This document shows positions 1-8,710 of a stretch of DNA of 44,634 nt, piece after piece. The position numbers and the translations under genes are program-made. The number at the start of each line of letters is the position of its first letter. Position 1 is the stretch's first letter. The DNA comes from a delta proteobacterium NaphS2. GTDB lineage: Bacteria > Desulfobacterota > DSM-4660 > Desulfatiglandales > Desulfatiglandaceae. The stretch spans positions 1-44,634 of the forward strand of contig ADZZ01000596.1 of the NCBI GenBank assembly GCA_000179315.1, written 5' to 3'. The notes beneath the pieces are model-generated. The model was not told where the DNA came from, made no database searches, and was given only the letters and a program-made list of their open reading frames with translations.

Positions 1-137
1 TTTTCTCCTATATTCACTTCCCTTTCGGTGGGTGCAGCCGTTCCTATCCGATTAGATGGATCTAAAATGTATTCTCGTTCCCACACCCCGTTGTGGAAAA
101 GCATATTCGTATATTCAGATGAAAGGAAAACGACCCG

Positions 138-392
138 ATGGCGTATGATGCAAGCAAGGACAAAGTTCTGGCCTCCTGGGAAAATGAAGAGACAGGGCTT
201 CAGATTTCAATCAACCAATATGGCGATGGTGATCCCAAGTTACAGATCGGACCCAGGGCTTACACGCGAAAAGATGGGAAAAAAAGCTCCACCAAGGCCG
301 GGCGGCTCACGGTGGACGATGTTTTATGGCTTTCTGAAACACTTGAGGAAGTTGCCGATAAAATGAAAGAACTCTTTCTCGACGAGGCGTAG
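138..392 (+). CDS. Small PC4/YdbC-like putative nucleic-acid-binding protein
   Basis: This encodes an 84-residue, highly charged soluble protein with no signal peptide or membrane segment. Residues about 20-75 read as short beta strands (QISINQYG, PKLQIGPRAY), then a lysine-rich turn, then a helix (TVDDVLWLSETLEEV). That strand-strand-helix order, with a 'kaGrLtvddvlwL' run, resembles the PC4 (transcriptional coactivator p15)/YdbC fold, which binds single-stranded DNA or RNA. The resemblance is by eye and weak. The start has an AAAGGA about 12 bases upstream. The gene converges on glmM with only 16 bases between stop codons. It could equally be an uncharacterised small protein; I am confident it is a gene and less confident of the family. 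Confidence 0.55.
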   Translation: MAYDASKDKVLASWENEETGLQISINQYGDGDPKLQIGPRAYTRKDGKKSSTKAGRLTVDDVLWLSETLEEVADKMKELFLDEA

Positions 393-408
393 CCCAGGCA
401 GTGATGTC

Positions 409-1758
409 TCAGCCGAGGGTCTCCCGCACCCGGTCGGCGATTTGGCGACAGTATTTTTCGGTAACGGCCATTGTGGGACCCTCAACCATCACACGACACA
501 GATTCTGGGTCCCGGAATAACGAACCAGTACCCGTCCTTCGTCACCCAGTTCCGATTCCGCCCGCCCAATGGCTTTTGCCAGTTCGGGCACGCTGAACAC
601 ATCGGGCTTTTCTCTGACCGGTACATTCATCAATTTCTGGGGGTAAACGGCCATTAATCCGGCGAGTTCTGAAAGCGCTTGTTTATTCTCAACCATTGCC
701 GTCAACAGTTGTAATGCCGTAATAATGCCGTCGCTGGTGGTGTGGTGATTCAGCAAAATGATATGCCCGGACTCTTCTCCGCCCAGAACAGCACCGTTCG
801 CCTGCATGTCCGCCAGCACGTAACGGTCCCCCACCGGGGATTCGTGTCTCTCAATATCATTTTCCCGGCAGGCCTTGGCCAGACCCAAATTGCTCATGAC
901 GGTACTGACCAGCAGGTTGTTCTTGAGTTGTCCCTTTTCTTTCAGGGACCGGGCACAGATGAGCAGAATCTGGTCACCGGTGAGTCTGTTGCCGGTTTCA
1001 TCCACGGCAATCAGCCGGTCCCCGTCACCATCAAAGGCAAAGCCGGCATCGGCTTTTCTCTTGACCACTTCCGCTTCAAGATCCGCTGTATGCTGAGAAC
1101 CGCACCGTTCGTTGATATTTGTGCCATTGGGTCGATCGTGGATCACCGATACCTCGGTGTCCAGAGCTTTAAACAGCAACGGCGCCGCCGCATAAGTAGC
1201 GCCGTTGGCCGTATCCAGCACAATCTTCATGCCTCCCAAGGAGAGATTTTCCGGGAAATGCCTTTTTAGAAAGGCCACGTACTGATCCAGACTGCCTGGA
1301 AGGTTCCGAATACGTCCCAGTTTTTCAGACGAGGGCATGAATTCCGAAAATTCGTCTTCCAGAACAAGGCGTTCGATGAGCGATTCCTGCGCATCTGAAA
1401 GTTTGAAACCGTCTTTACCGAAAATTTTGATGCCATTATCCTCAAAAGGGTTGTGGGATGCGGAAATAACAACGCCCGCAGCCGCTCCAATTTTGACGGT
1501 AAAAAATGAAACGGCAGGCGTGGGTAAGACACCTACAAATAGAATTTCCCCGCCCATGGACGCAACCCCCGCGGCAAGGGCATTCTCCAACATATCACCC
1601 GAAATACGGGTGTCTTTGCCGATCACGATTCGAACATCCGGATTATCCCGTTTCAAAACCGTGACGATGGCCTGACCCACGCGAAAAGCGGATGGCCCAT
1701 CCATGGGGTATTGATTGGCCTTCCCCCTGATGCCGTCCGTACCGAAAAGTTTACCCAC
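409..1758 (-). CDS. glmM: Phosphoglucosamine mutase GlmM
   Basis: GlmM converts glucosamine-6-phosphate to glucosamine-1-phosphate in the cytoplasm, the step before GlmU makes UDP-GlcNAc for peptidoglycan and LPS. The 449-residue product has the family N-terminus (KLFGTDGIRG), the phosphoserine loop SASHNP with the catalytic Ser at residue 101, the metal loop DGDGDR, and a C-terminal phosphate-binding loop RYSGTQ. The last reads SGTQN where the superfamily usually has SGTEP, a mild deviation. I chose the GTG at 1758 because GKLFGTDGIRG is the conserved N-terminus and an AAGGA lies upstream; reading the frame open to 1839 adds 27 residues foreign to the family. It overlaps the end of the upstream gene by 8 bases, suggesting translational coupling. 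Confidence 0.95.
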   Translation of the reverse strand: MGKLFGTDGIRGKANQYPMDGPSAFRVGQAIVTVLKRDNPDVRIVIGKDTRISGDMLENALAAGVASMGGEILFVGVLPTPAVSFFTVKIGAAAGVVISASHNPFEDNGIKIFGKDGFKLSDAQESLIERLVLEDEFSEFMPSSEKLGRIRNLPGSLDQYVAFLKRHFPENLSLGGMKIVLDTANGATYAAAPLLFKALDTEVSVIHDRPNGTNINERCGSQHTADLEAEVVKRKADAGFAFDGDGDRLIAVDETGNRLTGDQILLICARSLKEKGQLKNNLLVSTVMSNLGLAKACRENDIERHESPVGDRYVLADMQANGAVLGGEESGHIILLNHHTTSDGIITALQLLTAMVENKQALSELAGLMAVYPQKLMNVPVREKPDVFSVPELAKAIGRAESELGDEGRVLVRYSGTQNLCRVMVEGPTMAVTEKYCRQIADRVRETLG

Positions 1759-3031
1759 TGGTGCTTTTCCTTTCCTTCTCCGATTCTCCGAACAGACGCA
1801 TGGCAGGCAACAGCCCGGCCGCTTTCCGACAACGATCATCCACGATCGCCTGAAGCCACTTTGTCCCTTCTGTTTTAGCCTTCTCCGGCAAATGCTTTAT
1901 TATGGTGATGTAATCTAAACCCTGCTCCCTTTTCTGCACTTCCAGTGCTTCCAAAAAAGTGTCGCGGTGTTCGTGGGCTGAAGGCATTTCCGGATCATCC
2001 ACGAAAAGACTGCAAACCTCCTCGACATTCCGATAAAATTCCAATTTGCGGTGCCGGATGCTCTCGCTCCCGTCATCTTTGGCCGATTCAGGCATTTTTT
2101 CCGCCACGGCTTTCAAACGGTTGATCCGTTCTTTTACGGCCAGCCTCAAATTATCCAGGGCCCCGTTATAGAGCAGATATCCCTGTTTTTCCCCATGAAA
2201 AAAACCCTGCCGAACGTGGCGATACCATTGTTCGAGGGCCACCAGACCGGCCAGATAATGCAGATTTTTCTCCAGCATGGAGGACAAACCCGCATAACGG
2301 TTGAAGGCAAAAGGGAGTTCACCCCCGCGATGGGGTTTTTCCATAATCAGCCGGCTTTCATTCAGAACATCCTTTCGCAGAATGGACCCGGCTGAAACCA
2401 CATTTCCAAATCCCAGCCGAAGGGGCCCGACGGCGCCTCCCTGACCGCCCAGAAAAATAGGGGGGCGGTCCAACATCACACCGCGAGGCACATCGCCAAA
2501 CAACGAAGGCGTTGTTTTATCACCGGTGGCGGAAAAATTAAAGTGAATATAAGAACTGCCTACCTCGCTGTGGTCTTTTCGGCTGGTGCCGCCCGCAAGG
2601 AGGCAGTCACAGAAATTGATCAGACTACCCAGGGTAGCGAAAGGGAAAAGAATCGTCTGCTTGAGACCCACGCAGTGAGCGCCGCTGGACTGTTCCTCCA
2701 AGATGGTCCCTTCCCGCACATGAGCGCCCGAGCCCATTTTTGACTCCTTGAGGAAGACCGCTTCTTTGAAGTATCCCCCCTTTAACTGAACGTTCGGGCC
2801 GATCTGGCAGTTCTCCACGGTTGCCGGTCCTTCATATCCTATTTGTCCGCCCCGTGATATGGCCGTTTTAGACCCGTAAATACGACAGCCGGGATATAGG
2901 GTCACCCCGTTACCTGAGATCTGTTCCACCCGGACGTCATCGTCCAGATAAAGGGTGACGGGGTTGGGAATATTGACCCCTTTTTCAAGAAGCGCGATGA
3001 TTTTGTGTTCATTTACAACTCTTAAGTCCAA
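1751..3031 (-). CDS. Left-handed beta-helix (GlmU-like hexapeptide) protein
   Basis: This 426-residue protein has no signal peptide. Residues about 40-235 show imperfect hexapeptide periodicity (GCRIYGSKTAISRGGQIG, ENCQIGPNVQLKGG, GSGAHVREGTILEE) typical of a left-handed parallel beta-helix, as in the C-terminal half of GlmU and related acyl- and nucleotidyl-transferases. The rest (about 250-426) is helical and has no motif I recognise; I see no N-terminal nucleotidyltransferase signature such as GxGTRM. Its stop overlaps glmM, so a role near UDP-GlcNAc supply is inferred from position. It could be a GlmU-related enzyme or a non-catalytic beta-helix protein. The start is a TTG at 3031 with AGGAG nine bases upstream. 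Confidence 0.75.
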   Translation of the reverse strand: MDLRVVNEHKIIALLEKGVNIPNPVTLYLDDDVRVEQISGNGVTLYPGCRIYGSKTAISRGGQIGYEGPATVENCQIGPNVQLKGGYFKEAVFLKESKMGSGAHVREGTILEEQSSGAHCVGLKQTILFPFATLGSLINFCDCLLAGGTSRKDHSEVGSSYIHFNFSATGDKTTPSLFGDVPRGVMLDRPPIFLGGQGGAVGPLRLGFGNVVSAGSILRKDVLNESRLIMEKPHRGGELPFAFNRYAGLSSMLEKNLHYLAGLVALEQWYRHVRQGFFHGEKQGYLLYNGALDNLRLAVKERINRLKAVAEKMPESAKDDGSESIRHRKLEFYRNVEEVCSLFVDDPEMPSAHEHRDTFLEALEVQKREQGLDYITIIKHLPEKAKTEGTKWLQAIVDDRCRKAAGLLPAMRLFGESEKERKSTSG

Positions 3032-3052
3032 AAAATTCGCTCCTGTAACTTA

Positions 3053-4072
3053 TCATGACCCGGCCATATGGACACTGACCTGCTGAAAAGGAATAATCCA
3101 TCCCTGCTGGTTGCAAACTTCAACGCAGGCTTTTTGGATGGTTCTTTCCAACACCCAGTACCTGGCTCCGGCTCTTTCATTACACGTGACCAAAATGGCC
3201 ATATCCAGTGAAGAAGCCGCCGCCTCCTTGAATTCAACGCGGACATGCACAACCAAATCATCATATCCAGCCTCTTTTAAACCTTCGGAGACAGCTTTTT
3301 TCATCATTTCCTGAATCTCGCGGATGACAATACCCTGATGTTGGTAGTCCACGCCGAATATACATGTGAGTCGATAGCCATGGGACAGGTTTGTGGGTGA
3401 CTGGGCCATGTAGTCCGAGGTGGGATAATACTTCAATGCCCCCCCTTTTAACCGGAGGGTCACGATTTCCGGCGTTTGCGCCGTCACGTTCCCGTAGGTG
3501 CCGTCCGCCAAAAGAACCCAGTCGCCGGTTCTGGAGGGAAACCACGATTCGTTTTCAGTGACGGGTCTTGAACGCAATTCCATCAAATCATTGATGTGAA
3601 GCCTCACAAAACCGTTTTCCAGCGCCTTGTTTTCAAGTTTTGAATTCATGTTGATGGCGCCCACTTCGTAAGGAATGCCCTTATAAACCACCACTTCTCC
3701 TTCTCGAACGGCACCGAAATTGAGCATGAGGGCTGTCTGGTTCCAGAATCGGGGAAAGGCCTGCTTGGAAGCCCAGACGATCCCCATCACAAAAATGATT
3801 GCCAGGGAAAGGAGCAGCCAGTCTCCCAGAAAGTAAAGGGTTCCCAGCAGCACAAAAACCGAGATAACCACCGTAAACACGCGGTAAAACAGGTCGAAAA
3901 TCCGCACCCCGAAAGACCTTCCCTTTTTGTGAAAGGGGCTCAGGTGAAAAATGAGTTTGTGCAGATAGTGGAGGCAACCCCAGATAACGGCGAACGCCAG
4001 AAGCGCCAGAAACAAATTTTTGCCCCTGCTTTGAAAAAAAAAACGCCAGTAGGTCCTGAAAAGAGCGACCAA
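3053..4072 (-). CDS. MscS-family channel, C-terminal part of a frameshifted gene
   Basis: This frame carries the channel portion of a mechanosensitive (MscS-type) protein: three hydrophobic helices (about residues 18-42, 60-83 and 85-107), then a beta domain (GAVREGEVVVYKGIPYEVGAI) and an alpha/beta C-terminal domain (about 235-339) like the cytoplasmic cage of MscS. The frame opens only at a TTG without a clear ribosome-binding site, inside the coding sequence of the upstream fragment. Removing one base from the T10 tract (plus-strand A10 at 4034-4043) joins the two into one 548-residue protein with a signal peptide, a coiled-coil periplasmic region and the channel. I therefore read it as the 3' part of one gene. 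The stop is 21 bases from the next gene of the run. Confidence 0.75.
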   Translation of the reverse strand: MVALFRTYWRFFFQSRGKNLFLALLAFAVIWGCLHYLHKLIFHLSPFHKKGRSFGVRIFDLFYRVFTVVISVFVLLGTLYFLGDWLLLSLAIIFVMGIVWASKQAFPRFWNQTALMLNFGAVREGEVVVYKGIPYEVGAINMNSKLENKALENGFVRLHINDLMELRSRPVTENESWFPSRTGDWVLLADGTYGNVTAQTPEIVTLRLKGGALKYYPTSDYMAQSPTNLSHGYRLTCIFGVDYQHQGIVIREIQEMMKKAVSEGLKEAGYDDLVVHVRVEFKEAAASSLDMAILVTCNERAGARYWVLERTIQKACVEVCNQQGWIIPFQQVSVHMAGS

Positions 4073-4700
4073 TGGACTTCTTCTCGCCCACCGCTTTTTC
4101 CAAAGCGTTTTCAGAAACCGCCATGCGCGTCTTGATTTCGTTTTCCTGGTTCTCCCAGGAACGCGTCAGCTTCCCCAATTTTTCAATCAGTTGCGGATTG
4201 CTTGTCTCAGATACCAGGGTAATTAGACGTTTTTGGGCTCCCTGAGCCAACCGAAGCTGGGCATCGTATTGTGCAATTTCATTTCTGAGCGCCTCAATTT
4301 TCCGCGGACGGGAGGTCATTTTCTTGATTTCGCTCATGATCGGCGAGAGAAATTCAGCCAGCTCGCGATTCCAATCCACCTCCGCTTCCTTTTCTTTATG
4401 AAGCGCATCCAGACCAATACCGGCACTCAGCCGCTCAAAGCTTCCCTCCATCACCTGCAGCTTCATCTGCAATTCATCCAGGCGGGCTTTCAGTTCCTTT
4501 TCCCGGCCGATCCCGTTGGGGCCTTTCATGACTTCACGGGTAGCGGAAATCATTCGCGACAGATTGCTCATTGACTGAACCAGTCTTTCGAGATTTTCAA
4601 TGGCACCTTTGGTTTCCCACTGGGGCTCTGCCCCCAGTGAGAAGGTCCCCGGAACCGTCAGGATAAAAAACATAAAGAAAAACAAATGGATTCTTTTCAT
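3681..4700 (-). CDS. MscS-family channel, N-terminal part of a frameshifted gene
   Basis: Residues 1-23 form a signal peptide (MKRIHLFFFMFFILTVPGTF, cleavage near LGA-EP). Residues about 30-215 are helical with strong coiled-coil character (KELKARLDELQMKLQVMEGSFERL), as in the periplasmic extensions of large MscS-like channels. After LLAFFF (about residue 222) the frame passes the T10 tract and becomes an improbable Arg/Pro/Gly-rich tail to 3681, while the sensible channel sequence continues in the neighbouring frame. The last ~118 residues are thus probably not natural unless the frame is restored by slippage. As it stands this product would be a truncated secreted coiled-coil protein. The start ATG has only a weak purine tract upstream. 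Confidence 0.7.
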   Translation of the reverse strand: MKRIHLFFFMFFILTVPGTFSLGAEPQWETKGAIENLERLVQSMSNLSRMISATREVMKGPNGIGREKELKARLDELQMKLQVMEGSFERLSAGIGLDALHKEKEAEVDWNRELAEFLSPIMSEIKKMTSRPRKIEALRNEIAQYDAQLRLAQGAQKRLITLVSETSNPQLIEKLGKLTRSWENQENEIKTRMAVSENALEKAVGEKKSIGRSFQDLLAFFFSKQGQKFVSGASGVRRYLGLPPLSAQTHFSPEPLSQKGKVFRGADFRPVLPRVYGGYLGFCAAGNPLLSGRLAAPFPGNHFCDGDRLGFQAGLSPILEPDSPHAQFRCRSRRRSGGL

Positions 4701-4803
4701 GAAAAATTACTTTTTTCCAATAAGTTATGCGACAATCAGGCTCAGGAAAACTGTCTCTTCCAACGCAGGCTTGTACCAAGGGTCTGAGCGTGGATGCACA
4801 ACC

Positions 4804-5040
4804 CTATTTCCCTATGGTCACACTGTCCTGGGCCACCAGATCCCTTGCACCGGCCTTTAAAAGGGCCGGGTTCAGGAGAAGCTCTTTCTTGTTGCTTCCC
4901 CGGGCATCCACGAAGGTATCATCCAGCGTCATATGGGTTTTCTTCAGAATTTTGAGACTGCTGTCCATCAAAATGAAATGGTAGTTGAAGATTCCGTAAA
5001 CGCAAGCCGCCAAAATGATCAGAAAAAAAAGTTTTTTCAT
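4804..5040 (-). CDS. Small membrane-anchored protein of unknown function
   Basis: This 78-residue protein begins with a single hydrophobic segment (KKLFFLIILAACVYGIFNY), followed by about 55 hydrophilic residues (NKKELLLNPALLKAGARDLV). The segment could be an uncleaved inner-membrane anchor or a signal peptide; an Ala-Ala-Cys stretch occurs, but it is not a clean lipobox. A good GAGGT lies six bases before the ATG, which supports translation. It sits 20 bases after the metallophosphoesterase gene and about 100 bases before the MscS-like gene on the same strand, so it probably shares their transcript. I do not recognise a family. Confidence 0.6.
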   Translation of the reverse strand: MKKLFFLIILAACVYGIFNYHFILMDSSLKILKKTHMTLDDTFVDARGSNKKELLLNPALLKAGARDLVAQDSVTIGK

Positions 5041-5060
5041 GGGAGTTACCTCATAAAAAA

Positions 5061-6386
5061 TTAAAAGAGAAGAGGCATTGGAAAAATGAGTTCCACGTTT
5101 CGGTCTTCCGAAGAACCCGAACCGTCAAACCGCTCTCCGGCCGCCGACCGGAACGAGGCGCGCGCGTTTTTTCCCAATTGTCCGTTGGCTTGCTGGTTAA
5201 AGACAAAGGTTCGAATGGCGCCCGTCCCGTTACCACGGTCATAGATCTCCAGGATACGTCCCTGCTGCGGATAATCGATCAGGGATCCGGTCTGAATCTG
5301 CCAGAATCCCGTTCCCGGTTTCTGCGTGTTCTTGAAAGCCTGGATACGGTGACGATGTTCGTGACCGCATACCAGCGCTATCACCTGTGGATGGTCCAGC
5401 AGAAGATTTCGCAGTTCCTCCCGCCCTTCCTCGATACGGCCAATGGGATGGTGGCTGACCACCACACCCAGAAAACGAGGGTGATGACCCAACTCCTCTT
5501 TAAGCCAGCGCAGTTGCTCTTTTCCCACATGACCCAGGGCTTTTCCTGCGGCCCGGCTGGTTTCAAGCACGTACAAACGGATTCCCGGCCTTGTATGCCG
5601 GCCATCGCCCCCTGAGACAGGCGGCATGGCGGTAAACGCATAGTAGCCCAGAAACTCCGGTGGGTTACCATGGGAAGCGGGGCTGAAATCAAACCCCTTC
5701 GCCTGAGAACCGAACGCTGTTCGGGAGAGGGAATGGGCTTCTTGCGGGAAATGTTTTTCAATGAACTCCTGCTTGTTCAAAAAATCGAGATCCGTAAAAT
5801 TCTCCAGCATCTCCGGTGGGATATTTCCCAATCCCAGGCAGTCGTGATTGCCCACCGCCTGGAACCAGGGGCAGTTCAGCTGGTTCATTTCGGACAGGAA
5901 CCCGACCAGTTCCGGAACCGTGCCGATATCAACGGCATCTCCCGTATTGATCACGAAATCGAGTGGCGGATCGGCGGCGTTGAGCGTTTTAACCATGGCA
6001 CGCAGGGTATCCACATCGTATTTTTCCTGAACGTCAGGACGATCGAGACCACCGAATCCGATTTCCTCTCCAAAACCGTCCAACATCTTTTCCAGTTTGG
6101 GATGACCTGTAAAAGTGAACTGTTCCAGGGTAATATGCACATCGGAAAGATGGCCGAAATTCAGAAGACGTTGAGGGGTACCTGTTGCGGCATCCAATCT
6201 GGGGCTGGCACCCAGGTCGTTCCTCATGATAAAATCGGAAGGACCTGGCGGCGCGGATGCTTCTCCCTGGGCCGGGGGTTCAAGGAGTGTGCCGATGGAA
6301 AACCCTCGCCCTCCGCAGCCCAGATTCAGGGAACTCAACGCCCCCAAGCCCAGCCAAGCCAGAAACTGCCGTCTTTTCAACTCCAT
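5061..6386 (-). CDS. Tat-exported metallophosphoesterase, probable lipoprotein
   Basis: This is a calcineurin-like metallophosphoesterase of 441 residues. The metal-binding motifs appear in family order: DVH (Asp82, His84), GDAVD (Asp150, Asp153), GNHD (Asn180, His181), then SHHPI and GHEHRHR further on. The N-terminus has a twin-arginine motif (KRRQFLAWLG), a hydrophobic stretch and a Cys at position 24 in the context NLGC, so the protein is probably exported folded by Tat and may be lipidated. The substrate cannot be read from sequence; phosphodiesters, phosphomonoesters and nucleotides are all possible. AGGAG lies seven bases before the ATG. It lies between a cysteine hydrolase gene and a small anchored protein, suggesting an envelope role. 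Confidence 0.85.
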   Translation of the reverse strand: MELKRRQFLAWLGLGALSSLNLGCGGRGFSIGTLLEPPAQGEASAPPGPSDFIMRNDLGASPRLDAATGTPQRLLNFGHLSDVHITLEQFTFTGHPKLEKMLDGFGEEIGFGGLDRPDVQEKYDVDTLRAMVKTLNAADPPLDFVINTGDAVDIGTVPELVGFLSEMNQLNCPWFQAVGNHDCLGLGNIPPEMLENFTDLDFLNKQEFIEKHFPQEAHSLSRTAFGSQAKGFDFSPASHGNPPEFLGYYAFTAMPPVSGGDGRHTRPGIRLYVLETSRAAGKALGHVGKEQLRWLKEELGHHPRFLGVVVSHHPIGRIEEGREELRNLLLDHPQVIALVCGHEHRHRIQAFKNTQKPGTGFWQIQTGSLIDYPQQGRILEIYDRGNGTGAIRTFVFNQQANGQLGKNARASFRSAAGERFDGSGSSEDRNVELIFPMPLLF

Positions 6387-6469
6387 GGCAACACTCCTGA
6401 TTCAAAAACTGATAACGGAGATCTAACAAAAACAAGGAAGAAGGTCAAACACCTCTCACAGCTGCCGGT

Positions 6470-8011
6470 CTATTGTGGCAACAAAATATGCCATTTGGGC
6501 CTGTGCCAGCTTTTTCTGAATCCTTCCAGATTGGAAACGTAGGCCGTCTTTTCCCCTTCATCGCCGTCCAGGAAAAGCACAAAGTCCAGTTGTTGCCGTT
6601 GTGATCCGTATTCCTGATCGAACACCATTGCCATATCGTTTGCCGTCATCAGTTTTCGTCCCAGCAAGTCCTTCAACGGAAGATGAAGCCCCTCCATGGA
6701 CGGCTTCGGTTCATAGGCTTTATAGATCACTTCGGTGCATACCATTTCTGAATCGGTGAGGAAATCGAAATTAAAATCATAAGGCCGTCCCACGTATGAA
6801 AAAGCCCTTAAAATCGCCTGCGCCTTGGAAACCTTTGGCAAACGGGGCCTCAACACCACCAGAGCATCCGCCGAAGCCGCCGTCTCAAGGGAAGAGAGCG
6901 AAACGCCCTCACTTCTGGACTCAATGACATTATGCTGCAGCGCTTGCGCATTGCCATTTCTGTTTTCCCTGTAAGCGTCTCTTGCGTAAAACTGAAGTAG
7001 TTGTTCAAAATCACCGGAATAGATGCCCTGCATCCGGGTCCATAAAGCGAGTTTATTGTTGCCTTTAAAATAGCGCTGTCGCTCCCATGGGTTCCCCACA
7101 TAAAGGAGAGCGTGCGTCCAGTATCCCGGCAGCCCCATATTGGACAGATACCATTCGCGACGGGCCAGCAATATGTCGCCCGGTTCAAGCAGGGGGTGCA
7201 TGGCCTTGATCTGTGCCTCTGAAATCAGATCGTCGTCAACCCGCCATACCTTTATGTCTCCCATCCATTCCGCAACTTTGGTCTGAATGGGGAGCCAGGC
7301 TTCGAAACCGAAATCCTGTATATGTTGAAGCGCATTTCCGGCCGTCAGATCAAGCCCCTTCCCCTCGGCCATCCTCCATATGAATTTTCGGTCTTCCGCC
7401 ATACCCTCGGACAGAAATGCCGGGGGCGACTTTCCGTACAACTGGTAATGGGTGTCCAGCAGCACAAAATCAGCCCCTTTTAAAGGGTTCAGGAATCTGC
7501 TCTTCAAATCAGAATAGGTACCCTTGGCCAAACCCATTTCCGGCACCGGTTCGTTCAGCACGACATGGAGGGCCGGATCCTTTTCCGCCGCTTCAATAAA
7601 AGCGAGAGCAAAACGGTATTGGGCCAGAAAAACGGCGTATGTTGTATAAAATACCTTTTTCCGGGACCCTTCTTCCACGCTTTCTCTCACATCCTCCCAG
7701 CGCTCTCCCAGACGGTCCAGCACAAACATATGATCCAGAAATCCCAGCCAGATTTGTCTATGGGCGACCCGCTCTCTTTCATTAAGCAGGGATTCGCCCC
7801 TCTTCCGACCGGCACGGGAGATGAGGTCCCGGTTATCCTTCATGAAATATACGATTCGGCTTAGTCCCTTTCGAGACTTGGCGATGAGCGCATGGTCGCG
7901 GCGCATCTGTTCCATGAGGGGCGTTCTTTCAAGGTCTCGTGCAAAAAGAGGGCCTTGAAGCACCATCCCGAACAGAATGGCAACTCCCAGGAAGCGGCGC
8001 TTTCTCATCAT
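6470..8011 (-). CDS. YiiX/YebB-like NlpC/P60-superfamily cysteine hydrolase
   Basis: This 513-residue protein has an N-terminal signal peptide (RRFLGVAILFGMVLQGPLFA). Residues about 26-260 are helical and unfamiliar. Residues about 275-450 match the YiiX/YebB-like permuted papain fold: 'LEPGDILLAR', a candidate catalytic His300 in WTHALLYVG, and Cys425 in SEMVCTEVIYKAY. Characterised relatives hydrolyse amide or ester bonds in cell-wall peptides or lipids, so a periplasmic or outer-membrane hydrolase is likely, but the substrate is unknown. The stop of the OmpA-like gene is nine bases upstream. Two ATGs (8011 and 8008) are possible starts. The long N-terminal extension is not part of the minimal family. 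Confidence 0.8.
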   Translation of the reverse strand: MMRKRRFLGVAILFGMVLQGPLFARDLERTPLMEQMRRDHALIAKSRKGLSRIVYFMKDNRDLISRAGRKRGESLLNERERVAHRQIWLGFLDHMFVLDRLGERWEDVRESVEEGSRKKVFYTTYAVFLAQYRFALAFIEAAEKDPALHVVLNEPVPEMGLAKGTYSDLKSRFLNPLKGADFVLLDTHYQLYGKSPPAFLSEGMAEDRKFIWRMAEGKGLDLTAGNALQHIQDFGFEAWLPIQTKVAEWMGDIKVWRVDDDLISEAQIKAMHPLLEPGDILLARREWYLSNMGLPGYWTHALLYVGNPWERQRYFKGNNKLALWTRMQGIYSGDFEQLLQFYARDAYRENRNGNAQALQHNVIESRSEGVSLSSLETAASADALVVLRPRLPKVSKAQAILRAFSYVGRPYDFNFDFLTDSEMVCTEVIYKAYEPKPSMEGLHLPLKDLLGRKLMTANDMAMVFDQEYGSQRQQLDFVLFLDGDEGEKTAYVSNLEGFRKSWHRPKWHILLPQ

Positions 8012-8020
8012 TTGACCCGG

Positions 8021-8665
8021 CTATTTTTTTTCGGCGACAATTTCAACCCGGCGGTTCAGTTGCTTGTTCTCTTTTGAAGTATTGGGTGTTAGGGGCATGC
8101 TTTCACCGTAACCCACCACCTCCAGTCGATCCGGAGCAACACCGCAATGGTCGATCAAATACGTCTTAACCGCGGCCGCGCGATCGAGACTCAATCGAAC
8201 GTTGTATTTTTCCTTTCCGTCGGAATCCGTATGACCGTTGATGATGATGATTCGATCCCGCAAACGCGGGTCGGCAAGCGCTTTTCCCAATTCCCGGAGA
8301 AGGTTGTAAGATTCCGGTCGAATGGTGTAGCTGTTCACGTCAAACTCGATCTTGAGGTTGACAAAACCACCGGTCCTTTTCTCCGGGGCATTGACGGTTT
8401 CCCACGTGTCAACGCCCTTCTCTTTTTTGAGAACTTTGATTGAACGGGTTTTGACCGGTTGCGTCTTGTCTTTGGATGCATCGCCCGCGTTCAGGGGCTG
8501 CCACTCCCCCGCCTCGCTTTGTGAGTCGATTGGCCGCGCCTTCTCCGGCGAAAGAAGGCTTTCGGTAATTCCTCCGGAAGTGGATTCAAATCCATTCTCC
8601 TCACCCAGACAACTGCCATAAAGAAGCAACAAAACCGTCACCGCCAGCAGTATTGGTTTAATCAT
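8021..8665 (-). CDS. OmpA-family peptidoglycan-binding protein
   Basis: The protein has 214 residues. Residues 1-20 are a signal peptide whose end (YGSCLG) includes a possible lipidation Cys19. Residues 21-100 are a low-complexity linker. Residues about 102-214 form the OmpA C-terminal domain: IEFDVNSYTIRPES, NGHTDSDG (143-150), LSLDRAAAVKTYL, GYGES and NRRVEI. The family uses the conserved Asp and Arg to hold diaminopimelate of peptidoglycan, anchoring the outer membrane to the sacculus. No beta-barrel precedes the domain, so it is a Pal-like rather than OmpA-barrel arrangement. It is the first gene of the leftward run, with GGAGGGTG before the ATG and a TTGACA-containing promoter candidate upstream. 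Confidence 0.88.
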   Translation of the reverse strand: MIKPILLAVTVLLLLYGSCLGEENGFESTSGGITESLLSPEKARPIDSQSEAGEWQPLNAGDASKDKTQPVKTRSIKVLKKEKGVDTWETVNAPEKRTGGFVNLKIEFDVNSYTIRPESYNLLRELGKALADPRLRDRIIIINGHTDSDGKEKYNVRLSLDRAAAVKTYLIDHCGVAPDRLEVVGYGESMPLTPNTSKENKQLNRRVEIVAEKK

Positions 8666-8710
8666 GACACCCTCCTTGGATTTTTTCCGTCATTCTAAAA
8701 TTAGGGTTCT

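Noticed and set aside
28-366. 112-codon plus-strand frame overlapping the PC4-like gene
   Set aside because: Composition is random-looking (Arg/Pro/Trp-rich); the 138-392 frame has a better start and a plausible fold.
5670-6542. 290-codon plus-strand frame opposite the metallophosphoesterase
   Set aside because: It lies antisense to a gene with all catalytic motifs and has no recognisable domain or ribosome-binding site.
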